From Bdellovibrionaceae bacterium UBA2316 (GTDB taxonomy: Bacteria > Bdellovibrionota > Bdellovibrionia > Bdellovibrionales > Bdellovibrionaceae), in contig DDVI01000042.1 in the NCBI GenBank assembly GCA_002345205.1, positions 1-37,543 of the forward strand: a stretch of 37,543 nt of DNA. The letters run 5' to 3'. The notes beneath the pieces are model-generated. The model made no database searches, was not told where the DNA came from, and saw only the letters and a program-made list of their open reading frames with translations. Positions 1 through 8,354 of the stretch are shown piece by piece. Within the stretch, counting starts at the first letter, position 1, and the number at the start of each line of letters is the position of its first letter. The position numbers and the translations under genes were made by a program.

Positions 1-650
1 CTTTCGGCCGGGTTAATAAATGACTGGCCAAACTCCCCGCGCATTTTCCAAAGGCCATCTTCAGTGAATGGCGATGCCACACTGATCGCCGATAGTGCCG
101 GGCCATAGTAATCAATTTTTGCTTCAAGGTCTTGCAGATCGATTGTCTTACGAACGTCTTCGGGAACGGCGATATTGATATCGGGTCCGTACGTCGTCAT
201 GACTTCCATCGCCCATTGCCAAAAATCATGGCGACGTTTGTTTTGTGGACCGGTGAAGCGTGTTTCACGTGGATGATGTGACAACGCCACCACACCCAGG
301 CCTTCAGCAGCGAGTGCGGTTTGCAAGCGCTTTAGTAACGTCTCAAAACCATTAAGACATTCTGCTAGCGTGTTGTAAACAGGTGTGCGAATTTCAACGC
401 CTTTAGGTTTGATGTCGGTAGCGGCGAAATTCTGATCGATGACGTGATAGCCTTCCACCACATAAGGCATTAATTTCTTATGAGGGGGTTCTAGATCAAG
501 ACCGTCCATGCTGCCGACGTCTTCGAATGGAATACGTTCTAAAATAGTGTTGAGTCGATCGAATGTAATTTCTTGATGCCATAACGGCCAATGATCGTCT
601 CTGCGAACTAAGATAAATTCCGCCTCTAAACCAAATTTAAAACCACTCAT
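1..650 (-). CDS. GCS2-family glutamate-cysteine ligase-like protein (3' end off window)
   Basis: An uninterrupted frame runs from an ATG at 650 down to the left edge, about 216 codons, so the C-terminus is missing. The N-terminus has a GLEAEF motif (residues 7-12), where this ATP-grasp-like fold places acidic metal and ATP ligands, followed later by a GVEIRTP motif and SHHPRE, all typical of the GCS2/YbdK carboxylate-amine ligase family. By family knowledge it would form an amide bond between an amino acid carboxylate and an amine such as cysteine; the true substrates cannot be read here. Its start codon overlaps the stop of the upstream PepSY gene as ATGA, so translation is probably coupled. 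Family call is good; assignment as glutathione GshA is not justified. Confidence 0.82.
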   Translation of the reverse strand, partial: MSGFKFGLEAEFILVRRDDHWPLWHQEITFDRLNTILERIPFEDVGSMDGLDLEPPHKKLMPYVVEGYHVIDQNFAATDIKPKGVEIRTPVYNTLAECLNGFETLLKRLQTALAAEGLGVVALSHHPRETRFTGPQNKRRHDFWQWAMEVMTTYGPDINIAVPEDVRKTIDLQDLEAKIDYYGPALSAISVASPFTEDGLWKMRGEFGQSFINPAE

Positions 651-1171
651 ATTTTTCCTCGTTTTTTAAAGACTGGGATAATCCAAATTAAAATTCCTGT
701 AATCCAAAGTAGCAAAGCACCGATTCCAGAAGGGATAAAAATCCAACTCTTGACCCATTCTGCGAACCAAGACCCATCGTGAACTAAAATAAAAAATGTT
801 TTCCAGCGCTTGGCTGAACTCAAAATTTCACCGGTGTGCCCGTGAATCTGAACTTCCCAGTAATTTTTCGCCCGCACGCGAACCACTGACGATTTTGGAC
901 GTGCATCGATTTGGGCGACATCATTCCAAGTTTTAATCTCGGCTACCGGAACCGTTTGAGCGATTTCTAAAATGCGATCAAATGATAAACTGATACCTTC
1001 AGGGGCGGCGATTTTTCCGTCTACTTTAGGTTGCAGCCATTGAACTTTTGAACTGATCGATAATAGAATCCCCGTAGAGAAAATGATAATTAATGGAAAC
1101 GCTAAAATAATAGCCACCCATTTATGAATAGATTTAGACGATCTAAAAATTTGAATCGATATGTTGCTCAT
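647..1171 (-). CDS. PepSY-associated transmembrane protein
   Basis: 174 aa. A hydrophobic segment at about residues 18-38 and a second near the C-terminus (about 142-168) flank a periplasm-sized middle part containing WEVQIHGHTGEIL, the typical PepSY-like strand pattern (conserved residues before a glycine turn). A basic KKR tail ends the protein. PepSY-associated TM proteins are linked to iron/siderophore reduction or protease inhibition in other bacteria, but nothing here fixes the role. AGGA lies just upstream of the ATG at 1171. The stop overlaps the start of the GCS2-family gene by 4 bp, so the two form one operon. Confidence 0.75.
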   Translation of the reverse strand: MSNISIQIFRSSKSIHKWVAIILAFPLIIIFSTGILLSISSKVQWLQPKVDGKIAAPEGISLSFDRILEIAQTVPVAEIKTWNDVAQIDARPKSSVVRVRAKNYWEVQIHGHTGEILSSAKRWKTFFILVHDGSWFAEWVKSWIFIPSGIGALLLWITGILIWIIPVFKKRGKI

Positions 1172-1213
1172 GACGTCCTGGAAATAGCGACATCAGATGG
1201 TAAAGTCAAAACC

Positions 1214-1230
1214 AGGAGCTAAAAGCTCCT
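1214..1230 (-). terminator. short hairpin downstream of the 345-aa orphan gene
   Basis: AGGAGCT and AGCTCCT form a 7-bp perfect stem with a 3-nt AAA loop in the 107-bp gap between two minus-strand genes. On the minus strand it is followed by a short T-rich stretch (GGTTTTGACTTT), so it could weakly terminate the upstream gene. The T tract is poor and the loop small, so function is uncertain. Confidence 0.35.
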
Positions 1231-1278
1231 AGCGATGAAATCTAAAAGAAAGTAAATTGAAAACGAAATGAAAATGAA

Positions 1279-2316
1279 TTACGCGGCTTTCTTGTCGACT
1301 TCAAAGCTCGCGTGACAGCACACATGCAGGCGTGCTGAATGTTTGTGGCCGCGGAAATCATATTCTGGCCAAAAGATTTTCTCATAACCTTCTGAAATAC
1401 CGAATAGTTCTTCACGGATTTTAAAGATCAAACCCGCTTCAGAACCTAATAACCAATCCATTTGGATTAAGTACAGCGCTTGTTCCAGTTCCATCGGGTT
1501 TAATTGATTCAAGAATGTTGCTGGTAAGTTTTCAACCAACTGACACGCATTGTGGGAAAACTTTTGGAAGTGAGCTTCTAAAGGCTTATGCAGAAGTTTA
1601 TCAATTTTCACATCACTTGAACGACCCGTTACAAATGGCGCGAATAATTTTTTGAAATGGAAAAATAAAAGAGCATCATTCACTACGTATTCAGGTTTAG
1701 CTAAATAATCAGTGATGGAATCCATTTTGATAGCTTCATGACTGGCGTCTTCGATAAATGAATTATGATCTAAAGCAACTAATGAACGCATATTCGACAA
1801 GAATGAGTACAATAACAATAGACGCTGCTGAAATTCTGGAGTGAACGACAACGAGAAATTATACAACAAAGGTTTTCTCATATGTTCTTCTAAATAGTCG
1901 ATCAACGGGATCAACTGTTGAAGTTCTGCTACGTTGACTTTGTTGGCGGAAAAAACATCTTTTAAAATGTCATTCCACTTTTTTTCAATTTTTTCAGTTA
2001 ATAGACCATCTACGTTTTCAGTTCGTTCCGTTAAAGCCACAACACGTTTTCTTGAACGACCATACAATTCATAATGAGGTTCCATGGCACGCCAGAAATC
2101 CATTGAAGACTCTAAATCGTAAATGCATCGTGTATCCAATGTTCTGTGCATATTGACGAAGCTTAAAGCCACTAACACGTCGCTATGATACTTAAATGGC
2201 TTGTGCGGCTTGTGATCACGATCGTGGTTTTTAAAGAATTCAACCTCGGTCGGCTTCAAAATGGGGCCGTTTTCCATTTTTAATTCATAATCGAATGACT
2301 TGTTTTTTGACTTCAT
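1279..2316 (-). CDS. uncharacterised 345-aa cytoplasmic protein
   Basis: I do not recognise a family. The start was set at the ATG at 2316 because GAGG lies 7-9 bases upstream and a longer frame would run into the divergent TatD gene. The protein has no signal peptide or membrane span. It is rich in His, Phe and Leu, with HDRDHKPHKPFKYH near the N-terminus (residues about 30-43) and a C-terminal GHKHSARLHVCCHASFE stretch, where clustered His and Cys residues could bind a metal (inference). It is probably alpha-helical through the middle. The divergent arrangement with tatD leaves only about 60 bp for both promoters. Confidence 0.75.
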   Translation of the reverse strand: MKSKNKSFDYELKMENGPILKPTEVEFFKNHDRDHKPHKPFKYHSDVLVALSFVNMHRTLDTRCIYDLESSMDFWRAMEPHYELYGRSRKRVVALTERTENVDGLLTEKIEKKWNDILKDVFSANKVNVAELQQLIPLIDYLEEHMRKPLLYNFSLSFTPEFQQRLLLLYSFLSNMRSLVALDHNSFIEDASHEAIKMDSITDYLAKPEYVVNDALLFFHFKKLFAPFVTGRSSDVKIDKLLHKPLEAHFQKFSHNACQLVENLPATFLNQLNPMELEQALYLIQMDWLLGSEAGLIFKIREELFGISEGYEKIFWPEYDFRGHKHSARLHVCCHASFEVDKKAA

Positions 2317-2376
2317 AAGTACCTCAATATACTTATTTCTTTCGACGCATAACCCAGGAATATGTAGACTAGTTTT

Positions 2377-3195
2377 ATGAAAATCAACGGACACATCGAC
2401 AGCCACAATCACCTCGCCAAAGTTCTAGGGACCGCGCCCGACCTTTTGGAATCTTGGGTACCCGAAGCCGAGGCCAAAGGTATTGGTTTTTTCATGCAAG
2501 GCGGAATCGATCCCGACGACTGGCAACGCCAGATTGAGCTTCAAGCGCGCTTCCCAAATCAAATAGGTTTGTGTTTTGGCGTCCATCCTTATTTTGCCGC
2601 TTCTAAAACCATTGATGAGTTAGACCCGATCTTGGATCAACTGGCCCGTCTGCTTGGCCAGCAGCAAAAACGCGACACCATTTTGGCCATTGGCGAAATG
2701 GGTTTAGATTTTAGACCTGCCTACACTGAAAAAGGCCGCGATTCACAAATTCACGCCCTCGAGACTCAGATCGAGCTTGCTGATTTTACGGGTCTACCGA
2801 TGGTTTTTCATATCGTGCAGGCACATCCCGAAGTTGAACGGATATTTTCGTTATGGGCACCTAAAAACAAACGAGGACTGTTGCATTCCTACAGCGGCAG
2901 TGTCGAACAATCTGAGTTTTGGACTAAACAGGGCTTTTTAATTTCTATAGGCGGCCCCGTTTGCCATGAAAAAAATAAAAAAGCTCGTAAACTAGCGGCC
3001 AATTTACCGTTAGAGTTCCTGACGTTAGAAACCGACTCCCCGGATCAGCCCCCTCCTGCTTATAATAAAGGCGAAAACCCGCCTAAAACTTTGTGGGAAG
3101 TTGCAAAAACTATAGGTGAGCTAAGAAATGTGGACGCCGAGGAAATTCTTGCTATAAGTAAGCAAAACTTTTTGCGCGTATTTGGAAGGGCTTAA
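2377..3195 (+). CDS. tatD: TatD family metal-dependent hydrolase (DNase)
   Basis: 272 aa TIM-barrel amidohydrolase-fold protein. Expected metal ligands are visible: H10 and H12 in DSHNH, E107 in GEMGLDF, H145 in VFHIVQAH, H170 in LLHSYSG and D220 in LETDSPD. The family members are Mg-dependent 3'-5' exonucleases or related phosphoesterases acting in DNA repair and RNA turnover. Length fits the family (about 260 aa). The gene ends 3 bp before the TcdA-like gene on the same strand, suggesting cotranscription. TatD, YcfH and YjjV types cannot be distinguished by eye; the symbol is a family label. Confidence 0.9.
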   Translation: MKINGHIDSHNHLAKVLGTAPDLLESWVPEAEAKGIGFFMQGGIDPDDWQRQIELQARFPNQIGLCFGVHPYFAASKTIDELDPILDQLARLLGQQQKRDTILAIGEMGLDFRPAYTEKGRDSQIHALETQIELADFTGLPMVFHIVQAHPEVERIFSLWAPKNKRGLLHSYSGSVEQSEFWTKQGFLISIGGPVCHEKNKKARKLAANLPLEFLTLETDSPDQPPPAYNKGENPPKTLWEVAKTIGELRNVDAEEILAISKQNFLRVFGRA

Positions 3196-3198
3196 ACC

Positions 3199-4059
3199 AT
3201 GCAACCAGATCAAACTCAAACTCCCAATGCTTCTGTGATTCCGGAAACTCCGTACGTAATGCACCGTCGTTTCGATCGTATGGGCCGTTTAATTGGCGAT
3301 GCGAATATGGAAAAATTGGCGCACACTCACGTGATGATTATCGGTTTAGGGGGCGTGGGCTCATGGGCGGCAGAATCGTTAGCTCGTTCCGGCGTTGGTC
3401 GTTTAACTTTGGTAGATTACGATGAGGTCTGTATCACAAATACAAACCGCCAATTGCATTCAATTACCGGTATGATCGGTAAAAAGAAAGCGGTCGTGAT
3501 GGCCGAACGGATTCAAAAAATTAATCCTCAAATCAAAGTCGAAGCAATTCCAATATTCTATAATGCTGACACCAGCGAAGAAATTTTAGGAAAAAATCCC
3601 GATTATATTTTTGATGCGTCTGACAACATGACGGCAAAATGTCATTTGCTTTCAACAGTAAAAGCTAAAGGGATCAAAACCATCACTTCGGGTGGATCCG
3701 CTGCGAAGATGGATCCGACGTGCATCAAAATTACAGATCTAGCGTCAACAGAAGTAGACCCTATGTGCGTCGCTGTTCGTCGCATCTTGCGCCAAGAGTA
3801 TGGCTTTCCAAAAATTTCTGGCGATTTCGGAATCACGTGCGTTTGGTCACCCGAACACCCGACTATGCCGGTAGATTTGGCTTATGATAGTGGCCAAGGT
3901 TTTAAATGCGTGTGCCCTCAAGGACAGAATGGTTTTAACACGTGCGATAATAAAAACTTAATCAATGGGTCCGCGTCCTTTGTAACAGGCGCCTTTGGGT
4001 TAGCTGCGGCGTCTTGGATCGTGAAACAAGTGATCGCAACACCAGCTAAGGAGAAATAA
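3199..4059 (+). CDS. tcdA: tRNA threonylcarbamoyladenosine dehydratase-like ThiF/E1 protein
   Basis: 286 aa. The E1-like nucleotide-binding motif GLGGVG is at residues 49-54, followed by VDYDEVCITNTNRQ, which carries the acidic residue and Arg that contact ATP in ThiF/MoeB/TcdA proteins. YRRFDR-like MHRRFDRMGRL near the N-terminus is characteristic of the TcdA (CsdL/YgdL) branch. TcdA uses ATP to cyclise t6A37 of ANN-decoding tRNAs. A Cys-rich patch (CVCPQGQNGFNTC) near residues 237-249 and a C-terminal hydrophobic stretch occur before the end. It follows tatD by 3 bp and precedes a small membrane ORF by 2 bp. Confidence 0.85.
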   Translation: MQPDQTQTPNASVIPETPYVMHRRFDRMGRLIGDANMEKLAHTHVMIIGLGGVGSWAAESLARSGVGRLTLVDYDEVCITNTNRQLHSITGMIGKKKAVVMAERIQKINPQIKVEAIPIFYNADTSEEILGKNPDYIFDASDNMTAKCHLLSTVKAKGIKTITSGGSAAKMDPTCIKITDLASTEVDPMCVAVRRILRQEYGFPKISGDFGITCVWSPEHPTMPVDLAYDSGQGFKCVCPQGQNGFNTCDNKNLINGSASFVTGAFGLAAASWIVKQVIATPAKEK

Positions 4060-4061
4060 TC

Positions 4062-4208
4062 ATGTTTGGCGTAACGTTAATGGCTATGTTTTTTTTGGGA
4101 ATATTAACTCTAGGCTCAATCATTTTATTCCTTACGTTTCGTCAATGGTTAAGACTGCGAATTGACAAGAAACGTCTAGCTAAAGCTGACCTGGCTGCAA
4201 AAGTATAG
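4062..4208 (+). CDS. 48-aa single-pass membrane peptide
   Basis: A short gene starting 2 bp after the TcdA stop, with a strong ribosome-binding site (AAGGAGA, about 8 bases before the ATG at 4062). It encodes one hydrophobic helix (residues about 3-25, starting MFGVTLMAMFFLG) followed by a basic amphipathic tail (RQWLRLRIDKKRLAKA) that would stay cytoplasmic. No family recognised. The spacing and ribosome-binding site make translation likely; it could be a membrane tether or a small regulator. It ends 43 bp before the methyltransferase gene. Confidence 0.6.
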   Translation: MFGVTLMAMFFLGILTLGSIILFLTFRQWLRLRIDKKRLAKADLAAKV

Positions 4209-4251
4209 TAGACTCTTCCTTGAGCGTTCAAACGCGCTCGCGGAGGATTTC

Positions 4252-5370
4252 GTGCACGTCATTGATCACATCAAACGCAAGATCGATTCTGAATTACCGG
4301 AACTTAAAAAGAATGCTGCCCTGGTATATTTGTTGGGAAGATCGGCCAGTTATGCCGCTGAACAATGGACTCTTCCTTGGATCGAATTTGCGGTAAATCG
4401 TAAAGAAAAACCCTACAAAAATTTAGAACGCGAAAAGATAACTCTTTCCTACAACAAAGTTTTTGAATTACTTAAACAAGACGCTGAAAACATGGCCGCG
4501 GGCGTTTATCCGTACTCGGTTTTAAATTTTGAAAGTCCTTATCAACATTTTAAATCACTTGTGAACGTATTTTCAGACGCCGTTAAGATTTCGAAACGTC
4601 GCAGTAATAAAATTGCTCATGAATTTGACGACAAAACAGATAAAGATTTTGAATCGGCACCGGACTACACCAAGCGCAATTACCACTTCCAAACCAATGG
4701 CTATTTTTCGCCAGAATCAGCGGAACTGTATGATCACCAAGTCGAAATCCTGTTCGGCGGATCATCCCACGCCATGCGCCGCTTGATCCTGCCTCTGCTG
4801 AAGAAACAAATTCAGAACGAAGGCGAAGGTTTGCATTTTCTGGAACTAGGCTGCGGAACGGGCATTCTGACTCGATTTATGAAGCTAACCTTCCCAAAAG
4901 CGAAAATAACGGCATCTGACATGAGCTCATCGTATTTAAAGAAAGCTCAGGAAAATTTAGCTGATTTACAAGGCATTAATTTTATCCAAGCCCACGCCGA
5001 AGATCTGCCATTCAAGAATGAAACTTTTGACTTGGTGTACTCGTGTTACCTGTATCATGAGCTACCGATGGAGGTCCGTAGACAAACCTTAAATGAAAGC
5101 CAGCGCGTCCTCAAACCCTCTGGTCTGTGGGGTTTCGTGGACTCTTTGCAAAATCAAGACGATCAAGATTTAAACTGGGCACTGGATTTATTCCCAAAAG
5201 ACTTTCACGAACCCTTCTATAAAAATTACACCCAACACCCCATCGAAGGCATGGTAAAAGAACACAACATGCATGTCTTAGAGCGTGCTATAGGATTTTT
5301 CTCTAAAGCCGTCCTAGCGAAGAAAAATTACCCAGCCACAGAAAACGCTGAGGCAGATTCGAAAACGTAA
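4252..5370 (+). CDS. class I SAM-dependent methyltransferase
   Basis: 372 aa starting at GTG with GGAGG 5 bases upstream. The C-terminal half is a Rossmann methyltransferase: motif I LELGCGTG at about residues 197-204, the acidic end of strand 2 in ITASDMS, then AEDLPF and FDLVYSCYLYHEL, and LKPSGLWGFVDS as the post-motif strand, the pattern of Methyltransf_11/UbiE-like enzymes. The first 150 residues are an extra helical region without a recognised domain. Substrate unknown. It may be expressed with tatD-tcdA, since the gaps are short and all lie on plus. Confidence 0.85.
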   Translation: MHVIDHIKRKIDSELPELKKNAALVYLLGRSASYAAEQWTLPWIEFAVNRKEKPYKNLEREKITLSYNKVFELLKQDAENMAAGVYPYSVLNFESPYQHFKSLVNVFSDAVKISKRRSNKIAHEFDDKTDKDFESAPDYTKRNYHFQTNGYFSPESAELYDHQVEILFGGSSHAMRRLILPLLKKQIQNEGEGLHFLELGCGTGILTRFMKLTFPKAKITASDMSSSYLKKAQENLADLQGINFIQAHAEDLPFKNETFDLVYSCYLYHELPMEVRRQTLNESQRVLKPSGLWGFVDSLQNQDDQDLNWALDLFPKDFHEPFYKNYTQHPIEGMVKEHNMHVLERAIGFFSKAVLAKKNYPATENAEADSKT

Positions 5371-5402
5371 ACAAAAATAGGCTGCGGCGTGGGAAATAGT
5401 CT

Positions 5403-5637
5403 TTTTGGCTACGCCGATGTCCCCTTGGTCTGCTTTCAATTTCAGCTCGGTCTTCGTTTCGGGATGGCCTATCTTTTTAAAAGACATGAAAAAACGAGTT
5501 CCGCAGCCGGCGCGAAGCGCACGGAGAGGACTGTTCGAGCTTTTTTTATGTCTTTTAAAAAGATAGGCCATCCCGAAACGAAGATCCCCGCCCGCCCTTG
5601 AACTAAGCAGACCAAGGGGACGTCGGCGTAGCCAAAA
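5403..5637. repeat. large composite inverted-repeat element
   Basis: Two nested arm pairs face each other. The inner arms, 5451-5487 and 5548-5584, are 37 bp and identical as inverted copies. The outer arms, 5403-5434 and 5606-5637, are 32 bp with one mismatch. The linkers between inner and outer arms differ in length (16 and 21 nt) and sequence. The centre holds a GC-rich GCGC-GAA-GCGC mini hairpin (5510-5520). The DNA could extrude a cruciform, and a transcript would form a very long hairpin. Short ORFs read through it on both strands, but they are by-products of the palindrome. It fills most of the 375-bp gap between the methyltransferase and the deoxyhypusine-synthase-like gene. It is a candidate dispersed non-coding repeat. 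Confidence 0.85.
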
Positions 5638-5745
5638 AACTCTGGGGATTTTTCAAATTCAAGCGCGATCGAACAAAGAAATTTAGTAGTATCGCCATTG
5701 AATCTGTGTTATCCGATCTCCTCTAGAAAATTCGGGGAGTTTACG

Positions 5746-6717
5746 ATGTCTACAATTACTAATTTCATTGATCATCACTATCGTCATTTCAATGCGCGCG
5801 CGTTGAAAGATGCCGCTCAAGGTTACAAAACTTTGATCAACAACAACGGTAAAGTTCTATTAACTATGGCTGGCGCGATGAGCTCGGCTGAACTTGGAAT
5901 TAGCGTTGCTGAAATGATCCGCCAAGGTAAAATCCATGCGATTTCGTGTACGGGTGCAAACCTTGAAGAAGACGTTTTCAACTTAGTAGCTCATGATCAT
6001 TATGAAGTGATCCCTAACTACCGCGACTTAACTCCACAGGATGAACAAGCTCTGTTAGAGCGTCACTTAAATCGCGTAACTGACACATGCATCCCTGAAG
6101 AAGAAGCGATTCGCAGAATCGAAAAAGCTGTTTTAGAAGAGTGGGTAGCTGCTGAAAAAGCAGGTCAACGTTTCTTCCCTCATGAATTCATGTACAAAAT
6201 TTTATTGTCTGGAAAATTAAAACAGTACTACCAAATCGATCCGAAGGACTCTTGGTTATTAGCTGCGGCTGAAAAAAATCTTCCGATGGTTGTTCCGGGT
6301 TGGGAAGATTCAACGGTTGGTAACATCTTTACTGGTCACATCCTAAAAGGCGATTTGAAAAATCCTAACTTAGTTAAAGGTGGTATCGAATACATGATGT
6401 CATTCTCTGAATGGTACATGGCGACTGCGACTAAAAATCCTGTTGGTTTCTTCCAAATCGGTGGCGGTATCGCGGGTGACTTCCCTATTTGCGTAGTTCC
6501 TATGCTAGCTCAAGATTTACAATACACTGAAGTGCCTCTATGGAGCTATTTTGCACAAATCAGCGATTCTACAACATCTTACGGTTCGTACAGTGGCGCT
6601 ATCCCTAATGAGAAAATCACATGGGGTAAGCTAGCAGTAGATACTCCAAAGTTTGTCATCGAATCAGACGCTTCGATCGTAGCGCCTTTAATATTCGCTT
6701 ACGTTCTTGGCCAATAA
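5746..6717 (+). CDS. deoxyhypusine synthase-like protein
   Basis: 323 aa. The ATG at 5746 was chosen because GGGGAG sits 6-11 bases upstream; an earlier TTG in frame lacks this. The protein has the NAD-binding deoxyhypusine synthase fold signature: MAGAMSSAELG near residues 42-52, SCTGANLEED, a glycine-rich GGGIAGDFP, and TWGK at the C-terminus. Lys295 of the WGK motif corresponds to the catalytic lysine that forms the enzyme-spermidine imine in eukaryotic enzymes (Lys329 in human). Bacteria lack hypusinated eIF5A, so bacterial homologues are thought to make other polyamine products such as homospermidine; the actual reaction here is unknown. Monocistronic, with a strong terminator after it. 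Confidence 0.85.
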   Translation: MSTITNFIDHHYRHFNARALKDAAQGYKTLINNNGKVLLTMAGAMSSAELGISVAEMIRQGKIHAISCTGANLEEDVFNLVAHDHYEVIPNYRDLTPQDEQALLERHLNRVTDTCIPEEEAIRRIEKAVLEEWVAAEKAGQRFFPHEFMYKILLSGKLKQYYQIDPKDSWLLAAAEKNLPMVVPGWEDSTVGNIFTGHILKGDLKNPNLVKGGIEYMMSFSEWYMATATKNPVGFFQIGGGIAGDFPICVVPMLAQDLQYTEVPLWSYFAQISDSTTSYGSYSGAIPNEKITWGKLAVDTPKFVIESDASIVAPLIFAYVLGQ

Positions 6718-6733
6718 TCTGTCTAAATTATTG

Positions 6734-6758
6734 AAACCCCTAGGCAATCTAGGGGTTT
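6734..6758 (+). terminator. intrinsic terminator after the deoxyhypusine synthase-like gene
   Basis: AAACCCCTAG and CTAGGGGTTT form a perfect 10-bp stem around a GCAAT loop, followed by ATTTTT, 17 bp after the stop codon. A textbook Rho-independent terminator. Confidence 0.9.
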
Positions 6759-6768
6759 ATTTTTACCC

Positions 6769-6800
6769 CTGTTTCAATTGAAATATTTCCCCTGAAACAG
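6769..6800. promoter_or_regulatory. inverted repeat upstream of the secreted protease gene
   Basis: CTGTTTCA (6769-6776) and TGAAACAG (6793-6800) are perfect 8-bp inverted arms 16 bp apart, with a 12-bp perfect palindrome TTTCAATTGAAA (6772-6783) overlapping the left arm. They lie about 90 bp before the protease start. A dimeric regulator site is one reading (inference); a weak secondary hairpin is another. Confidence 0.35.
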
Positions 6801-6887
6801 AAAACCTTTCACGCCTCGTCTTTTTTTAGAAATTCAAAAACAACTGTGCTAGATTCCGTCCATAAAAAAACAGTGGGGATTGTGTCT

Positions 6888-8354
6888 ATGTTATCAATGG
6901 GTTTTAAGTCATTAGTATTTGGTTTTCTAGTTATCAGCGCACTGTCGGTTGGCTGCGCTAAAAATGATGACACGGACTCTAAAGAACCATTTCCCGTTTA
7001 CGATGCCAATAGCCCCCTCGGAAAAGAACTCAGCTATGCCAGCCTAACGTGCGCGAACTCTGAATGCGAATCGAATAAATCTGACTTTGAATCTATCGGC
7101 TTGGTAGCGATGGCCAGCGATGGTTACACGTCGACCTATTCATCCTACAAAATGGGTCAATGCACCGGCTTCCTTTACGGATCAAATGATATCGTAGCTT
7201 TGAATTCCCATTGTATTACGGACGCTATGTGGAGGAACCGTGCCAAGTGCGGTGAAATACTGGCGATCAAATTTCCAGAAACGCCAGGGCACCCGTCAGA
7301 GATTCGTTCATGTACGGAAATCATTTATAAAAGTGACATCAGCAATTACAATGCGTTCAGCATGCAACAAGACTATGCGTTTTTCCGAATTCGTCCCGTG
7401 AACCGCGCAGTTTTGCCTTTGGCGATAACGCCGACGGGATCACAGCAAACGATCTCTGTTAGAAAAATTAATCCTCGCCAGTATCAAACGTCAATTGGTG
7501 GACAATTAGACTATGCTCGCTGCCAAACTCAAGCTGGTAGTTTGTTAAATACGAATTACAATAGCCAATGGTCAGAAACGGGCTTAGGGGTACGACCAAA
7601 GAATTCAAATAGTTCGTGCAAAATTATTCAAGGAAATTCAGGCAGCCCAGTATTGAATGCACGTAACGAAGTGATCGGGTTTGCGCAATCCTATGCCAAT
7701 AGCGACTTCCTTAAACTTTTCCAATCCGATGCATTCAAAGACGCTCTTCGCAAAGAAACTAAAATTTTGGTCAATTTCAAAACACCGTCGTACTTGCCAG
7801 AACATTTCCAATACACGCAAGCACTGTGTGTACGTTCACCAAAAAACATCTCGGATGAAAATACTCTATGCAAATTAAATGCACCGATTGCAAAAACAGA
7901 TTCAGAGGAAGCAACCTCTGGATTTACGAATGCGGCCTCTATCCCTGAATACGTGCAGAAGTTAAAACAAACAATGGCGCAGCAACAGGCCGCGATTTTT
8001 GATTTTGATTTTGCTCGCGATGGCGAGTTTCATAAATACGCGATGGTTCCTAAATGTGTGATACCCGCAAATAAATGGAGTCAATCTAGTCTTGAAAGTA
8101 CACAAGGGTCAGGCGCAAATCGCAATGTACGTACAGCAAAACGACCAATTTTCATTGAATTGCAAGTGGACATTAATTTGGACGAATTCCTAGTTGAGAC
8201 ATCTAAAGTTCTAAGCCACAAAGCCACCGAAGGCCAATTTGCAATTTCGATTACTAATAACCAAATCAAATCGGTAGACCGTGTAAAACCAGACGGGTTT
8301 TATTTTTATCAAGAAAAACTAGAATCCATGCCTCTAGTTAATTGGTGCCAGTAA
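6888..8354 (+). CDS. secreted trypsin-like serine protease lipoprotein
   Basis: 488 aa from the ATG at 6888 (GGGGAT about 9 bases upstream). The first 24 residues form a signal peptide ending in a lipobox (ALSVGC), so it should be a lipoprotein. A chymotrypsin-fold (S1-type) protease follows, with a plausible triad: His108 in LNSHC, Asp162 in QQDYAFF and Ser251 in GNSGSP. The GNSGSP form of the nucleophile loop is closer to V8/glutamyl-endopeptidase-like S1 members than to the GDSGGP of trypsin. The C-terminal 200 residues have no recognised domain. Substrates are presumably extracellular or prey proteins (inference). Its last 17 bp overlap the convergent hydrolase gene. Confidence 0.8.
   Translation: MLSMGFKSLVFGFLVISALSVGCAKNDDTDSKEPFPVYDANSPLGKELSYASLTCANSECESNKSDFESIGLVAMASDGYTSTYSSYKMGQCTGFLYGSNDIVALNSHCITDAMWRNRAKCGEILAIKFPETPGHPSEIRSCTEIIYKSDISNYNAFSMQQDYAFFRIRPVNRAVLPLAITPTGSQQTISVRKINPRQYQTSIGGQLDYARCQTQAGSLLNTNYNSQWSETGLGVRPKNSNSSCKIIQGNSGSPVLNARNEVIGFAQSYANSDFLKLFQSDAFKDALRKETKILVNFKTPSYLPEHFQYTQALCVRSPKNISDENTLCKLNAPIAKTDSEEATSGFTNAASIPEYVQKLKQTMAQQQAAIFDFDFARDGEFHKYAMVPKCVIPANKWSQSSLESTQGSGANRNVRTAKRPIFIELQVDINLDEFLVETSKVLSHKATEGQFAISITNNQIKSVDRVKPDGFYFYQEKLESMPLVNWCQ

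Noticed and set aside
2317..2412. Longer start of the 345-aa orphan gene reaching 2412
   Set aside because: The extension has no ribosome-binding site and would overlap the tatD coding region; ATG 2316 has GAGG at the right spacing.
5314..5601. ORFs of 70-85 aa on both strands across the large inverted repeat
   Set aside because: Both read the same arm sequence because the arms are palindromic; no ribosome-binding sites and no family.
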